NCBI RefSeq assembly: GCF_047663525.1
Contig: NC_092602.1
Coordinates: 1,061,501-1,125,500, forward strand
Length of the DNA stretch: 64,000 nt
Direction of reading: 5' to 3'
Origin: Anas platyrhynchos
Lineage: Eukaryota; Chordata; Aves; Anseriformes; Anatidae
The notes under the pieces: generated by a model
The model's input: the letters and a program-made list of their open reading frames with translations, nothing else
The model's database searches: none
Told to the model about the DNA's origin: nothing
Shown here: positions 1 to 12,303 of the stretch, piece after piece
How positions within the stretch are numbered: position 1 is the first letter of the stretch
How the letters are laid out: each line of letters starts with the position of its first letter
Translations under genes and position numbers: made by a program

Positions 1-3000
1 CAGCCGTGGATTATCCGACTGTTCAAAATCTCCTGATTTTGTTCTACCTGTCTGGGGCGCATTCGCTGCTTGGTTTGATTTGATTTCCACTCCAGAAAAG
101 AAAATAAGAAATGACAACGCAGCGTCAGGGGCTCAGGTGAGCAGAACCGCCCTGCGCTCCTCGCCACGACATCGCAGCCTCGCGGAGGGCTCCTGCCGGA
201 GCTGCCGGCACAGCTCCGTGCGCAGGGTACAGCCGAGCTGCCTTTGCCAGAGCTGCTTGGCAAGGCTTGTATTTCTTTCACAGCATGTAACAGGAATCCA
301 AATGTGGATCCCGTCCAAGCTGCCAGGAGCAGAACAGACAGGCGGCAGCCCCGGGGGGCTCAGGTGGCTCAGGGGGCTGCTGGCTGCGCTGTGTGCCTGC
401 CCGTGGGGCACTCGGGGCACCCCAAGGGAGCTCTGCTGGGCAGGGTGGGCAGGGGCTGGCCAGGGGAAGGCTGCAGGAGGGTGGCCCAGGGGTGCAGGGG
501 CTTCTCCCACCCCCCGGCTGTGTCCACCTGCATGCCCCTGCCTCCCTGGTGACAAAGCTGGGCTCTGCTCTGGCACGTTTCTGGGTGCCGCAGTGGATCT
601 GTGCTGCTGCAGCGGGGTGCTTGCCCCTTCATCTCCCTTACCTGCCCCTGGGGGCACAAACTTTCCCCAATAAATGCCGTTGTTTGCATTCCCTCCCCTG
701 GCAGAGGCTGTGCAGAACCTCCCCTCCTGCTGGCTGTCCCTGCCTGCTGCCCTTGAAAAGACCCCTGGTGCACTCCTCCGAAATTACGCGGCTCTGGCGC
801 CTAATGATTCCTGACAGATTGCGAACAGTCCCGCTGCTCGCAATCAGGAAGGCAGGAACAGTGTTGGGTTACTGATGGCTGTGGTTATCGCACTTATTGG
901 GCTGCATCGATTACGGGGCTGCCGGAGCTCCGGAGGCTGCCAGCACCGGGGCAGAGCCCAGCACCCCCAGCCCCGTGCCAGTGCCAGGCCTGGCACAGCA
1001 GCGGCATCACCGGCACGAGGCGCAGGGACAGGGCGCGTGCTGCTCCCAAACGCTGTTTGTCAGCTTGAAACCCCACGGGGCGACGTGATGCGCTTTGTCA
1101 GAGTCACCTCCGCCGCTACTTGGCATTTTCCCTCAGAGGAAAGCAACAAAAGCATTCAGCTGCCAGTGCCTCGCCGTGTCACAGCAGGTTGGGTCTGGCC
1201 GCACCCATGTTTAGAAAAGGTTTGGCTAAAGAAATGTAAACTTCAATTTTTATATTTTGCTTTTTTTGTTGTTTTTTCCTGCAAAAAATGGGTTCCTGCT
1301 GGAGGCAGAGCAGCAGCTCTGGGCTGGCACTGGGGGCACTAGGACGGGGCCCCCAGCCCACCCATGGCCACCACGCCGGGCAGGCGGGCAGCTGCTGCTC
1401 CTCCCCACCTTCCTTCACTTCAGTGGCAGTGCCTTTTATAAAATTAATTGTCGGCTGTATCAGTCATCGGTGAGCTGTGTTTTAAGTATGGCCTGGCAGA
1501 ACTAATTCCATTTCTGCGCTGTGTCTTGCTGGATGATGATAACCTATGTACAGCTTCTCCCACAGAGCCCAACGACGAGCCGTTGCACTTTATTTTAATT
1601 AATATGGATAGCAAAGATATTTCCATTAGCCGTCGCAGTGTCAGCCAAGAAGCAGGGTCCTCCTGCATGGTGGCAGAGTGGCCACCACGAGCCTTCAGGT
1701 GGCCCCGGTGCAAAGAGCCCCGCTGCAGCAGGCCATGGTGGCCACCCGCTGGGTCCCCCACTTCCCAGGGACGGCTCCGTGTCCCACCAGCCTGGCTTTT
1801 TGGGGAGGGGGCTGCCGCAAGCTCCGCACCCATACACACCCGGGGAGTTTCCTACCAGCCTGGTATCGGTGACATTACCCGTCAGACCTTGGTAAAAATT
1901 AATCTAGCCATGCTGCTCGATAGGAACAGCCCCCGGGGCTGTGGGGGAGTGCGGAGGCTGCGGGGCTCCCTCGGTGCCCACCAGGTGAGTTCTGTGGGGC
2001 CGGCTTTGGGGCCAGGCAGCGAGCGTGCTCTGAAACAAAGGACTTCTCGGAGGCCCTCCTCCCTCCGATACAGGAGGACATGCAATTATAAGGCATGAGA
2101 GTAATTTCTGAGATTTGGAACAATTAAACCGGCTCCCTGGTATTTCTGACGAAAGCAGTCCCTTATTCCCCAAGGAAGTAAAAGCCTTCCTTGACCTCTG
2201 CTCTATTATTCCATTTGATTGATCTTAATTATAACAGAAAGGATAATGATAGCCTTTGTGGGGGTGCAAGTACAGCGGGAACAAAGATGACAAGCTCTTT
2301 GTTGAGAGCGCGAGCGCACCAGGGCATGGATGGCAGGCACGGCCGCTCGGAGCAGCCCCTGCGCCCTGCTGACGAGCCCCCCCCCCCGCTAACGAGCCCC
2401 CCCTGCTAACGAGCCTCCCAGAGCTCAGCAGCTCCACGTGCCCCAGGAGCCAGCACCCACGACCAGCGCCTGGCCCTCAGCTCGTGGTGGGGGTCCCACC
2501 CAGGCGAGCAGTTCGGGGGTGAGGGGTGGCACAGGAACACATCTCCCTCCTTCCCCCCCAGCAGCTCCATACACAGGAAACAAAATACGTAACCAATTGC
2601 TTGTTTTGTTCATTAAGCACAGCTGGATTGATTTCAGTGCAGCAGCCCCTATATGCTGGCCCTCAGGCTGCTCCCACAAGCCCTGCTTTGTGGATGCAGT
2701 GCTTGGGGTGCTGGGGTGCAGCAGGAGCAGGGCTGGCCCCTGGGTCCCTGCAGGGGGGCTCCTCGGGGGCAGCTTTCCAGCTTCCCATCAACATGAGGAT
2801 TTGGCAGGTGCCTGACACCGCAGTTGCTTTACTGCTCCTGCTCTGGGGGAGAACATCACCAAACAAGCCCAGCCGCAAGCGCTTTGATACCTGGATCAAC
2901 GCGCAACGTCATCAGATGCTCCTCCCGTATTCCTGCACGACACCCACGTCGTATCGCTGGTGCTGGTGCGTGTTCCCCGGCGATATCGTTATTTTTGACA

Positions 3001-6000
3001 CACCCTGCTGGCTGGGAAATGCAGGGAGAAAATACCTGACTCTGCTCTTCGCAGCAGGTAACAAATCAGCAAATTATAAAAAAGCAGTGTGTGGTCCAGC
3101 CCGAGTGCGTTTCTTTCCTACTCCTGCTATTGTTTATGCTCCTATGGGGTAACAGTTGTTTTTAGTGTACTTTTGATGGCAGCATAGCATGATGAAGATT
3201 GATTTCACAGATACGTCTATCTGTTTTTAAGGATTGTCTCTCTGATGTGTGATTGGGAATGCTCAAGGAATGACCAGCAGCTGCTGAAGTGGATCTGTGC
3301 CGTCTCCACGTGGGGACAGCCCTCGGGTGCTGCTCTCCAGGCTGGCAGCACCGTGTTTAACCCAGGCAGCTGACACCAGGACCCAGACCCCACCGTCTGC
3401 CCCTCGCAGGGCGCTCAGCATCTCCCCAGCCCTCACCCCATGGGGACAGTCACATCCTGAACCCACAGCCGTGGGGGTGCTGGAGCCCAGGCAGTGATCC
3501 TGGAGGGGCAGCGGGGCTGGGCGCAGCGGGACGGGGCTGGTGCTGGCTGTGCAGGTGGCAGCCAGCAGCTGACTCCGTGGGAGCAGCAACCGGAGCAGGA
3601 GGAGCAGCAGTAGGTTCAACACAGGCTCATAACTTGTGCTTTCCGCCGGCAAATGCTCTGGACTGCAGCTGGGAACGGTGCCAGGGGGGCTCAGGAAGGA
3701 GCCTTTCAGAGCTGAATGTCTTTTTCAGAGCAGACTCTAACTCTGGGCTCATAATCCCGAATTCAAGCAGACTGTTGCCTTTGCTATTCTTTCAGGCTCT
3801 TTGTTTTGATCAAAGAGGCAATGCTGTATAATTTAAGAAAGACTTTGCTTGCGAGGCCGGTTTGATGCATGTGGAGCGGCAATGTGGAAAAATCCAGCCC
3901 TTGCCCATGGAAGCCAGCTTGGATAATTCGAGGCACTTGAGGAGATGTCATTTGCCGTGACTCAATTCGATTTGTGCGGCTGGGTGACACCGTACCCACA
4001 CGGCCATGAATTGCAGCCCCCCTGCTCTGCACCCTGCTGCCGGAGCCAGGGCAGCTCCCACGGCACGGCCCCAGTGCCTGGGGAGGGCTGGGGGCACGAA
4101 AATCTCTGCCTCTGGGGCAGGAGCAAGCAGCAGGAGGCTGGTGGCACCCAGCAGAGCTGCTCTGGTGGCACCAGGCAGGTCCCCACCAGGAGCCGTGGTG
4201 GCCTCTGCCCGCGATGCTGGGGAGCAGCTGCAGTGTGACGGGGGGGCTGCAGCCTGCCTCGTGCTGCAGACGCTCTAGAAAAGCCCCGGCTAGAGGGATG
4301 GGGACGCTTCTGAATGTCGATGCTGCAGAAGACGTTTTGCACTGGAAAAAACTGAAAGGATGCGCCTCTGGGGGAAGCGGGTAATCCTCCCATGTGTCAC
4401 TGTCAGGAGAACATTAGGCTGTAGCTGTAAGGGCTCCTGGTTTGTTGCACCCTTCCCTCCCTACCTTTCCTAATGAATTCCAAGAAGGCTTCAATGCATT
4501 CTGAAATGGGAAGCGCCGCGCTATGTCCTTCACAGCCGCCGACACAATAAAGACAGCCATTTCACCGCTGCCAGGCACGGGCTCCTCTGTGGGCTGGAAA
4601 CAAAAGCTGAAAAGAAGCCTTTATATTTTTTTTTGATTAGATAGCTTGAAAAGTTTGCTTTTAATTGAAACTGCCTCACTGATTTCATCTAAAAGTCAGC
4701 TGCAAACCCCCTTCTGGGAGAGCGGCTCCAGCTCCTTGCCACCGAGATGTCTGCACGGATCCTGCGCCGCGTCCTGCGGGAGGTACAGCTCCGAGGGCCC
4801 GGGAGCAGCGCTAATCCTCGTCCTTCAGCATGTGGCACTCGCTTTGGAGACCCAAAGCAGATTTCTCTCTCCACGCAGTGAGCAGTGCTATTGCCCATCG
4901 TGCTGGTGGATGGCACGGAGCCAGGGCTCTGCCTGCAGCATCCTGCCGAGCCCCTGTCCCCCCGCATCCATCAATGTACAACTGTGCCGGGGAGCATCGC
5001 CGTCAGTCCTGGGGTGCAGACACCTGCACAGGGCACCAACAGGCCCGTGGGACCTGCAGCACCCATGGGCACCTCGTGCCCACCGAAGGTGCTGCTCCTT
5101 GCGTCTCCTCTGCCCGCTCCGGGCGTGTGTGCGAAGAAACTACTTTGAGTTCTTTTTCAAAGAACGAAGGAGGAAGAAAAATTATCAGGGGAAATTTATG
5201 TTGGGACAATCCTGAATATAAAGACAAATTGAAATATTTCCCTGTAACAGCGCGGGCTGGGGACCGAGTCTCGGATAAAAATAAAGTGGGATGCAACAAC
5301 AGCACCTTTCCGATGGCATTAGCCCCATTCATCTCCCGCGCGGTGCCGCAGCCGTTTCGCTGGCAGCGTACAAAGGCATTAGGAGTTGCATTTTCCTTCG
5401 CTATTTCTCAACTATATTTATGCTGTGAGATGTTTGTGGAGGTACATTGTGTGCCTCGGGCAGAGGATTAATTCCAAACTGTCACCTCGCTTTTTGATGG
5501 GTTTGTAAATTCTGCTCTGTTGATTTGTGCGCTCAGTAAATTGATAAAATCCTCTTCCTACAACCTAACGCACCATGTAGAGCTTGCCGGGGCTTTAGAC
5601 CCTACTGGTTAACGAGTTTATGTAAATATAGTGTCCAACAGCAATTTTAGGAGTGCTGCATGGATAAAAGGGGGAAAAACTGGGGCTGTGTCCAAGCGGA
5701 GATCAGAGCTCCCTGTTGCACTCAGGATGATGCTGACGTGCTGGGAGCTCTGGGAGGCCTTTAGGGATGGCACAGGAGAGGTCTTTCCAGTTAGGGACTC
5801 GGCATCTTGGCAAATAGAAGTTTATGGCTGTCAGGAATAGTCCGGTTTTTACTGAAATTGACTTTAAATCACCATCAGAAAACGCAAGCCCAACGCCTGT
5901 GCAGTGTCACGGAGCCCCAGTGTCGGGGGGACGAGCCGCAGGGCTGCAGGAGCGCGGTGCAGGGATATCAGAAATGATTTTCTCCTGTATTGTCCCCCAG

Positions 6001-6820
6001 CCACCGATCTGCTAGAGATGAAGGATCTCATCCACCAAATGTTGACACGCTCCATTAATCCACCCTAAAAAGTCAGATGGAGATTCTCCCTTGAATTTTA
6101 AATATTTCCAGCCATTCCGACTAGCTCTGAAATCACCCCGAATTGCCCCATTTCCTGAATGTTCTTTCGCAGCCCCCACTTTATTCCCATTCCATTATGC
6201 CTGGATGCTCAGACTCACTTATTGCCTTTATCAGCTCGCTGCATTGCTCGCAGAACGACACCAGCCCCAACAGCGACTGCTGCGAGACCTTTGGGGAGCC
6301 TCCCCCCTGCCATCCCCTCTCCATCCTCACCCTTGGGGGTCCTGCAGCAGACTCACCCCGGTGCCCCGATGTGCCCAGCCCCTTTGTTCCCCCTGATCAC
6401 GGCGGCACCGAGCGCTTCCCAGTGCCCTGACCATCCCCTCCTGGCCCAGGAGGTGCCCACGTGTGATGCGGGCAGACGTGGCAGCCCTTTCACTGCGCGG
6501 GTTGCACGGCTCCAGGATCAGCCCCGCGCATTTTCCTTCTGTCACAGTTTGAGTTTTTGGATGCGTTCGCGTTTGGCACCGAATCTCCTTTCTAGACGAA
6601 AGCTTTGCATTTCCAATCACACCTCCAAGGCTGCCCGTCCTGGCCAGGCTGCCTGCACGCTCCCTCCTGCTGCCAGGAGCCAGCTTTCGGCTGCATAAGG
6701 CTCCGCTGAACCTTCCTCGCGCAGCCATCTGTCCGGCTCTCATCCTGCCCTTTTCCTTTCCGTGCTCCTTGCTCTTCCAGAGAAGATGTGGGGCCAAGCC
6801 CCTGACCAGGGTTTGGACCA

Positions 6821-6858
6821 CCTGGCGAGATTCTTGCTTCTGCAAACCAGCACAACTC
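6821..6858 (+). repeat. 38-base direct repeat, copy 1
   Basis: The copy begins CCTGGCGAGATTCTTGCTTC and ends GCACAACTC. It differs from the copy at 7017-7054 at two positions only, with 196 bases between starts. The intervening DNA includes a purine-rich A-tract. It resembles a local segmental duplication or the ends of an unrecognised element. Confidence 0.9.
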
Positions 6859-6930
6859 AGGCTCGGGCAGCACTCAGGTCCCATGGGGTCAGCCGCTGTC
6901 ATGGCCCATAACCAGTGAAAGGAGGAGGAG

Positions 6931-6957
6931 AAGAAAAAAAAATAAAAATAAAAAAAG
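6931..6957 (+). repeat. A-rich simple sequence (AAAAT/A)n
   Basis: An almost pure A tract with interspersed T lies between the two 38-base repeats, following GGAGGAGGAGAAG. Confidence 0.85.
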
Positions 6958-7016
6958 ATTGCAATGTCTGGGCTCTGCGCTGTCCCCTGCACGCTGAGTC
7001 CTGCTGCAGGCCAGGG

Positions 7017-7054
7017 CCTGGCGAGATTCTGGCTTCTGCAAAGCAGCACAACTC
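7017..7054 (+). repeat. 38-base direct repeat, copy 2
   Basis: Same 38-base sequence as 6821-6858 with G at two positions (T to G and C to G). Preceded by CCAGGG, as copy 1 is preceded 10-20 bases earlier by GACCAGGG, so the shared ancestry may extend a little upstream. Confidence 0.9.
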
Positions 7055-8169
7055 CACCGGCTTTAGCGGCGTGATGCTAACGCACAGCAACACGCACCGA
7101 AGGATTTGCTACCCCACATCCACGTCAGTTAAAGGAAGACGCTGGAGCAGAAATAGTCTCCTCTGGAAATAGCAGGAGGAGCGCTCCGCTCCCTTCCTGC
7201 GCCAGCCGCAGCCCCCCACACCTGAAAGTCCCCCGGTTTTGTGCTGATTGCCCTCACCCCGTTCCCCAGAGCCCCTTGGAGGACCCCCCCCAGCAATTTG
7301 GGAGGGGTGCAGGCACCAACAGGGGCTGTGCAGCCCGTACAGAGCCCAGCAGGTGATGCCAGGGGGAGGTGAGCAGTGCCCATGGCGATGCCCGCAGTGA
7401 GCAGAGGGACCGGGAGCTGCAGACCCTGGGGACAAGAGGCCAGCTGGGACCAGCAGGGAACACGAAGCAGGTCAGGGACTGGTGGCAAGAACCTCCTCTA
7501 ATTGCTGAAATCCCCACGGATGAGGGCTGTGAGGGAACAGAGCTGGGCTGCCCATGGTCGCTGCATGGCTCAGGAGTTCGGTGTTTCCTCTCCACCCTCC
7601 CAGCGGCGCAGCTCCTGCAGCAGCCACTCCGGAGCAGCAGCAGCACGGGGGCAGCCCAGGAGCAGCGCTGCTGTCTGCAAGATCAGCAGAAATGTGGGGC
7701 TCGGGGCTGTGGGGCTGGAGCTGCCCCAGCTCTGCTCCCAGCCCGGTGAGGCTGCAGGAGGCAGAGCACCACCCAGGCACAATGGGGCTGCTCCCCGGGG
7801 CCCTGCACCAACCCTAACAACCGGGCTATTAGCAAGCTGCAACACCAGGCAGGCATCTGGCAGCCTCTCCTGCAAATAAAGGACACTTTCGTTTAGCATC
7901 TCGGTGGAAAAGGGCTGCTGCGGGGGAGATTTCTCCCTCCTTTCATCCCGGCTGATGCAGGCTGGGGTGGACGCAGGGCTGCAGAGCGAGGAGCTGAGGG
8001 TTGGCACCGTACGGGTGTCCCTGGTGCTCCTGGTCCGTGCATCACCACGCGCTCATCAGCATGAAAACTGAGCCTGGGAAGCAGGCTCTTTTGGGAAGGG
8101 CCCTGGAAAGCCTCATAAGGTGGCTGTGAGCAGCAGCTGAACCGCAGGAACCTGAGTCAGAATGACACA

Positions 8170-8211
8170 AAATCCCCCCTGACCCCGCAGAAATCCCCCC
8201 TGACCCCGCAG
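8170..8211. repeat. 21-base tandem duplication
   Basis: AAATCCCCCCTGACCCCGCAG occurs twice in perfect tandem, in the probable SEZ6L intron 1. Confidence 0.9.
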
Positions 8212-11200
8212 CAGCCTGCCCAGCTCCATCCACCATCCCTTCCCTTTGCTTCTTCCTTCCCACCAGCTCCTCTCTCCAGGCTCAGTGAATATCCGAGCTC
8301 CCCACGCCACCAGGACCACGCGGTGAGAGCCTCAGCACCCCTTCCAGGGTGCTCCTGGCATCCCCAGCACCACGTGCCCGGCAGCGCCAGCGCTACAGAC
8401 ACAGCACTGGCTCAGCACTGAATTCAGCAATTTCATACTCCTGACAAGAGGGTAAATGCATCCTGATGGACTGGAAAATTGGAAAGCCGCTGCTCACGCT
8501 TTATTTTCTATAGGCATCTACCCGAACTCCCGCAAGATACATTTATTGGCAGGCTCCAGCTCCAGCCATGTAACTGCGTGTTATGCTAATTAAAATATAG
8601 CCTGTGTTTTGTAACAGGATTTCCTTGGAGCATACTTTACTGTTCAGTAATCACTTTCAAATATTTGAAAAATAAAATCCCATCAAGTAAATAACTTTTG
8701 GATGGCTCACGGTAGGTTCCTTGTTTTCCAGAACCCCGCTGGAACTGGCAGTGCTCATCACCATGACAGAGGATGTAAAACACGCTGATCTGTGAGGCTG
8801 CTTGTAGTCTAGATCAAAAGCTGCATGGTATTTAATCATACGGAGCACATTTCATTAAAAAAAAGAAAATCTGTTTGTACCAAAGGGGATAAAAAAGTGG
8901 CACGGAGCTCAGCTCTGTCCCTGATTATCCCCAGTGACCAGCTCTGGCCCTACGGGGGGAGGTGGCATTGTCCCCCCATCCATTTTTATCACCCATGGAT
9001 GATATAAAGGCGGTGATGCCCTGCCACACCTCATGTGCACTGGCTCATCCGTATCTCAGTGTCTGTTAATTTCTGAACCCACAGCTGACTTACAGCCACA
9101 GCGGCTGGGTTGCACACCGAAATGCTCCGCACTTCCCTTTTTACAGCGTTTGCTTTTACGAGACCTATACGAGGCATTCAGCACGGCAGGTGAGCACACT
9201 TTGCTGCATTAACCTACAGACTGCATCTTCGGGCCCGAATACTTCCATCAAATTCCTCACTCAATGAGAAATGCACAGAAAAAGCCATTCGTAACGCTGT
9301 AAAATCCACAGAGCGCACATTCCACATAGCATCTTTATGCATTCATGATGGCTAAAGCACTGGAGGAGTGGAGAGCTGAGCTATTAATTCAATTGCATTG
9401 CTGCCGATCCAGACCTTACCCGTTCTTTCTGGTAAGCAGCAGAGAAGAAAGAAGAGGCAGTTCGATGGCCGCTGACCCCTCCCCACGCCTCCCCTCCCTC
9501 TCTCCGTGGCCGGCTGAGCGCTCGCCGTCGGCTCCTTCCTGCGATGGCACCGCTTGGGGTGCTGCCGGTTGCAGAGGGAGCACGGCACCAACTTGTTGCA
9601 GCCCACGTTTGGTTTCTCACCACTGGACACGCCAATTTTTGGGATTCTCCCGCGGCGCTGCCCTTGTCCTGCAGCCGGGAGCCGCGGTGCTGTGCCGCTG
9701 TGCCGCGACAGCCGTGCACCAACGGGCTGAAGGGGAGGAGGAGGGCAAGCGGGGGGGTCACAGAGGAGCCTGGTGCTCAGCACCCCCCTTCTGGTGCTTC
9801 TGCTCAGGATCCACGGGTTCTGCCATGGTCCACGGGGGTTTCACTGCTCTGCTCCTGCCTCTGCATCACCAGCACCACCTGCACCACTGTGCCGGGGGCT
9901 CCCCTGGGGCCCCGCAGGATGAAGCAGCAGCATCCCTGGCCCACAGCCCCCCCCAAACCCCAACCCCCCGGCTGCACTGCCCGGGCTGCAGGTGGGCAGG
10001 GAATGATACTGCCAGGAGCTGTTTCTCCACCTCCTCTGTTGGCCGAGGTGACTCCACAAGTGCCGAGCACCAAAAAGCCACCGGCAGAGCGAGCGATGGG
10101 TGCGCGGCGTGTGGCACCGGCGGCTTCTTGAGAGAAGGAGCCAAAAAGTCACGGAAGGAGGGCAAGGAATGGTCCCCCAGCAGGGTCTGGTGCTGCCCCC
10201 CACCCTCTCACAGCACACAAAGGGTCCCATTTGGAGCTGGGACCACGGCCCTGGCAGGCAGCAGGGCCCCCCCGGGCTGGCGCTGCCTGCGCAGAGCTGG
10301 GGCTTGCAGCGGTGACTCACGGAGCCTCGCAAGGGGTCAGCTCTTTATCAGCTCCCTCTCTGCCAGCACCGGAGGAGTTCAGTACGCCGCGTTCTCCTAC
10401 CCTGAGATTGATGACAGATCGTGCTTGCCATGAGGGCCAAATCCTGCTCCTGAGAAGCCCGACTGCGTGCTGCTGCTCCCACCCGGAGCTGCCGACGGGC
10501 AGGGGGCCTCCTGCCCCTGGCTGCTGTAAGGCTGGTAGTGCCCCCACTGCCCCCGGTTGGCACAGCCCGGACCCCTGGCCCCCCTGGGCCCCCCCTGGGT
10601 CCCCTGGGCAGCAGCTGCCCGGGCACGGCTCCCAGCACAGCTCACCAGCTGCCTGAGCGTTTGTAGCACAGCGGAGAAACGGGTCCTGTGTGTCCCGGGC
10701 TGAAACAGGATGTGCACAGCCCCCGGGGCTGATTCCTCAGCAGTACGTGCACGGTCATCCAGAGAGCACAAACACATCCAGGTGAGAGGGAAAATGCCAC
10801 AGCCTACACTCATCTCTGGTTTGTTACCCAGAAAGGACAGATTCGGTAAACAAGATCTGCGTGGAAGACAGGGTTTAAGATGGAAAAGTCAAAGTCTTTT
10901 AGTGCAATCTGGAGACGAGAACAGAAATGAAAGCAAGGCAGGAAGCATTGCACAGCCCTCAGGAGCTGCTCATCTTTGCTAAAACCACACCACCAGCCCT
11001 GGAGGTCAGCCTGCCAGGCCCTGCACAAGCGCTGCAGCACAGACGGGCACCGGCCTCCCCAGTTCTCCCACTGCCCAACCCGTACTGGGAGCAGCACAAA
11101 CCCCACCGCCCTGGCCCCGCAGCCTCCCCGGTACCAGCTCCCAGAGCTGGCAGCGGATTCGCAATCCGGAGGCTCCGTGCCAGTTTGCAGTGACTTTGTC

Positions 11201-11551
11201 AAGTCACCCGCACACGGGTCCCGGAGCCTATTCTTAGGTCTGGCACGGCGGCGGTGGGAGAAGCAGAGGGAGCCAGTTTGTGTGGAAACGTCAAGCACGT
11301 GGAAGGCACACGCAGCCCCGCGGGAAGCCACCGCCGCCCCACGGCCACCCCCTCCATGGGATGGAAACACCCACCGGGCACCCCGGGGGGGCTGGGACCC
11401 GGTGCCAGGGAGGGGGGCAGTGGGGACCCTCCTGGCGGGGGGGGGAAGCAGGGGGGTCCTCCAAATCTCACAGTGCGCTGCTGTGCCCTGGGCCCACTCC
11501 AAGAGACCACCCCGGGAGTGCCAACCCTGCACCCTGCCCTGCAGCTGCCCT

Positions 11552-11623
11552 CGGGGGGGTCCCAGCTCCCGGAGGGGTCCCAGCTCCCGGAGGGGTCCCA
11601 GCTCCAGGGGGGGGTCCCGGCTC
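11552..11623. repeat. 18-base tandem repeat, 4 units, beside the CpG island
   Basis: The unit is CGGAGGGGTCCCAGCTCC. Units 2 and 3 are identical; units 1 and 4 differ by 1-3 bases. It lies about 400 bases inside the probable SEZ6L intron 1. Since 18 is a multiple of three, the chance frames here show a repeated GSQLPE peptide, which should not be taken as coding. Confidence 0.9.
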
Positions 11624-12024
11624 CCCAGGCACAGCCGCCGCCGAGGCCCGGCCCCCGGCAGCACAGGGCTCCCGACGGCCCCCGGCTGCCCCCCCCGGGG
11701 CTCCCCGCGGCGTCCCGGGAGCTGTCCGCAGGCACCGTGCTGAGCCGCCGGGACGCGCCGCGACGCGCCGGGACGCGCCGGGGCCGGGGCCGTGCGCTCG
11801 CAGCCGTGCCCGAAGTTTCCTCCCGGCCGGGGAGCCGCAGAACCGCGGTGGGGGGGTCCCGGAGACCCCGGGTGCTGGGGGTCCCGGCCTGTTCCAGCAG
11901 CCCCCTCCCCGCTTCCCCCGTCCCCACGCACGCCCCGTGCCCGTCCCCGCGCACATCCCCGGAGGGGCGCAGGGCCCCGCACCCCGGCCGTGCTCCCCCC
12001 CCCCCTGCTCGGCCCGGTGCTTAC

Positions 12025-12091
12025 CTGGGCGCGGGGCCGCGGGGCCGGCCAGCAGCAGGGCGAGCAGGCACAGCCCGCGGGGCCCCGGCAT
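12025..12091 (-). CDS. SEZ6L: First coding exon (signal peptide) of probable SEZ6L
   Basis: ATG at 12091-12089 in context CACGATGC (A at -3) is the first ATG in more than 500 bases of minus-strand leader. It opens 22 codons, MPGPRGLCLLALLLAGPAAPRP, plus one base before a CCCAG|GTAAGC donor. Short n-region, a Leu/Ala core (residues 7-15) and a small-residue end form a typical signal peptide. The exon sits in a CpG island. SEZ6L, a neuronal type I membrane protein with CUB and Sushi domains, starts with a similarly short signal-peptide exon and lies directly downstream of MYO18B in the same orientation in human. The assignment rests on that synteny and on the signal peptide, because no CUB or Sushi exon falls in the window. 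Confidence 0.65.
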
Positions 12092-12125
12092 CGTGCGGCG
12101 GCGGCGGGCGCGGCGGAGCCTCCGC

Positions 12126-12146
12126 GCTGCTGCTGCTGCTGCTGCT
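12126..12146 (-). repeat. (CAG)7 trinucleotide repeat in probable SEZ6L 5' UTR
   Basis: Seven perfect GCT units on the plus strand read AGC/CAG in the sense of the gene, 35 bases upstream of the ATG. In the other direction the run encodes a short leucine tract, which is not a real protein. Confidence 0.9.
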
Positions 12147-12180
12147 CCGAGCCGTGCCGAGCCGGGGGGGGCGGCGGCCG

Positions 12181-12222
12181 GGGGCTGGGGGCTGGGGGCT
12201 GGGGGCTGGGGGCTGGGGGCTG
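12181..12222. repeat. Heptamer tandem repeat, 6 x GGGGCTG
   Basis: Six 7-base units (GGGGCTG in register) are nearly perfect. On the plus strand they hold runs of four to five G with 2-3 base loops, so G-quadruplex formation is possible. On the gene strand they read as repeated CCCCCAG, resembling iterated 3' splice sites. Confidence 0.9.
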
Positions 12223-12283
12223 CCGCCGCTGCCGGTGCCGGTGCGGGGGAGCGGGCGCGGCGGAGCGAGGAGCGGAGCGGATC

Positions 12284-12303
12284 CGAGCCGAGCCGAGCCG
12301 AGC
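12284..12303. repeat. Pentamer repeat (GAGCC)n, 4 units
   Basis: This is a short tandem run of GAGCC near the upstream edge of the CpG island, following purine-rich GGAGCG units. Confidence 0.8.

Larger units (their letters stand above)
1..12024 (-). other. SEZ6L: Probable SEZ6L intron 1 (5' portion), no exon recognised
   Basis: This stretch follows the signal-peptide exon on the gene strand and holds no reading frame with CUB, Sushi, Pro/Thr-rich SEZ6-type or transmembrane features, and no exon with paired splice sites that I could support. It alternates GC-rich stretches with AT-rich islands (about 1420-1630, 2090-2260, 4440-4720, 5140-5680, 8430-8880 and 9010-9380). SEZ6L has a very large first intron in other vertebrates, which fits. 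Confidence 0.6.

Noticed and set aside
9345..10433. 362-codon open frame on the plus strand
   Set aside because: No recognisable domain, Cys/Gly/Pro/Ser-biased composition, no paired splice context, and overlapping frames on both strands.
1..12024. Search for SEZ6L exon 2 (Pro/Thr-rich) or CUB/Sushi exons
   Set aside because: No minus-strand frame showed paired cysteines or the expected acidic Pro/Ser/Thr-rich sequence with a phase-1 acceptor, so the exons are presumed to lie left of the window.
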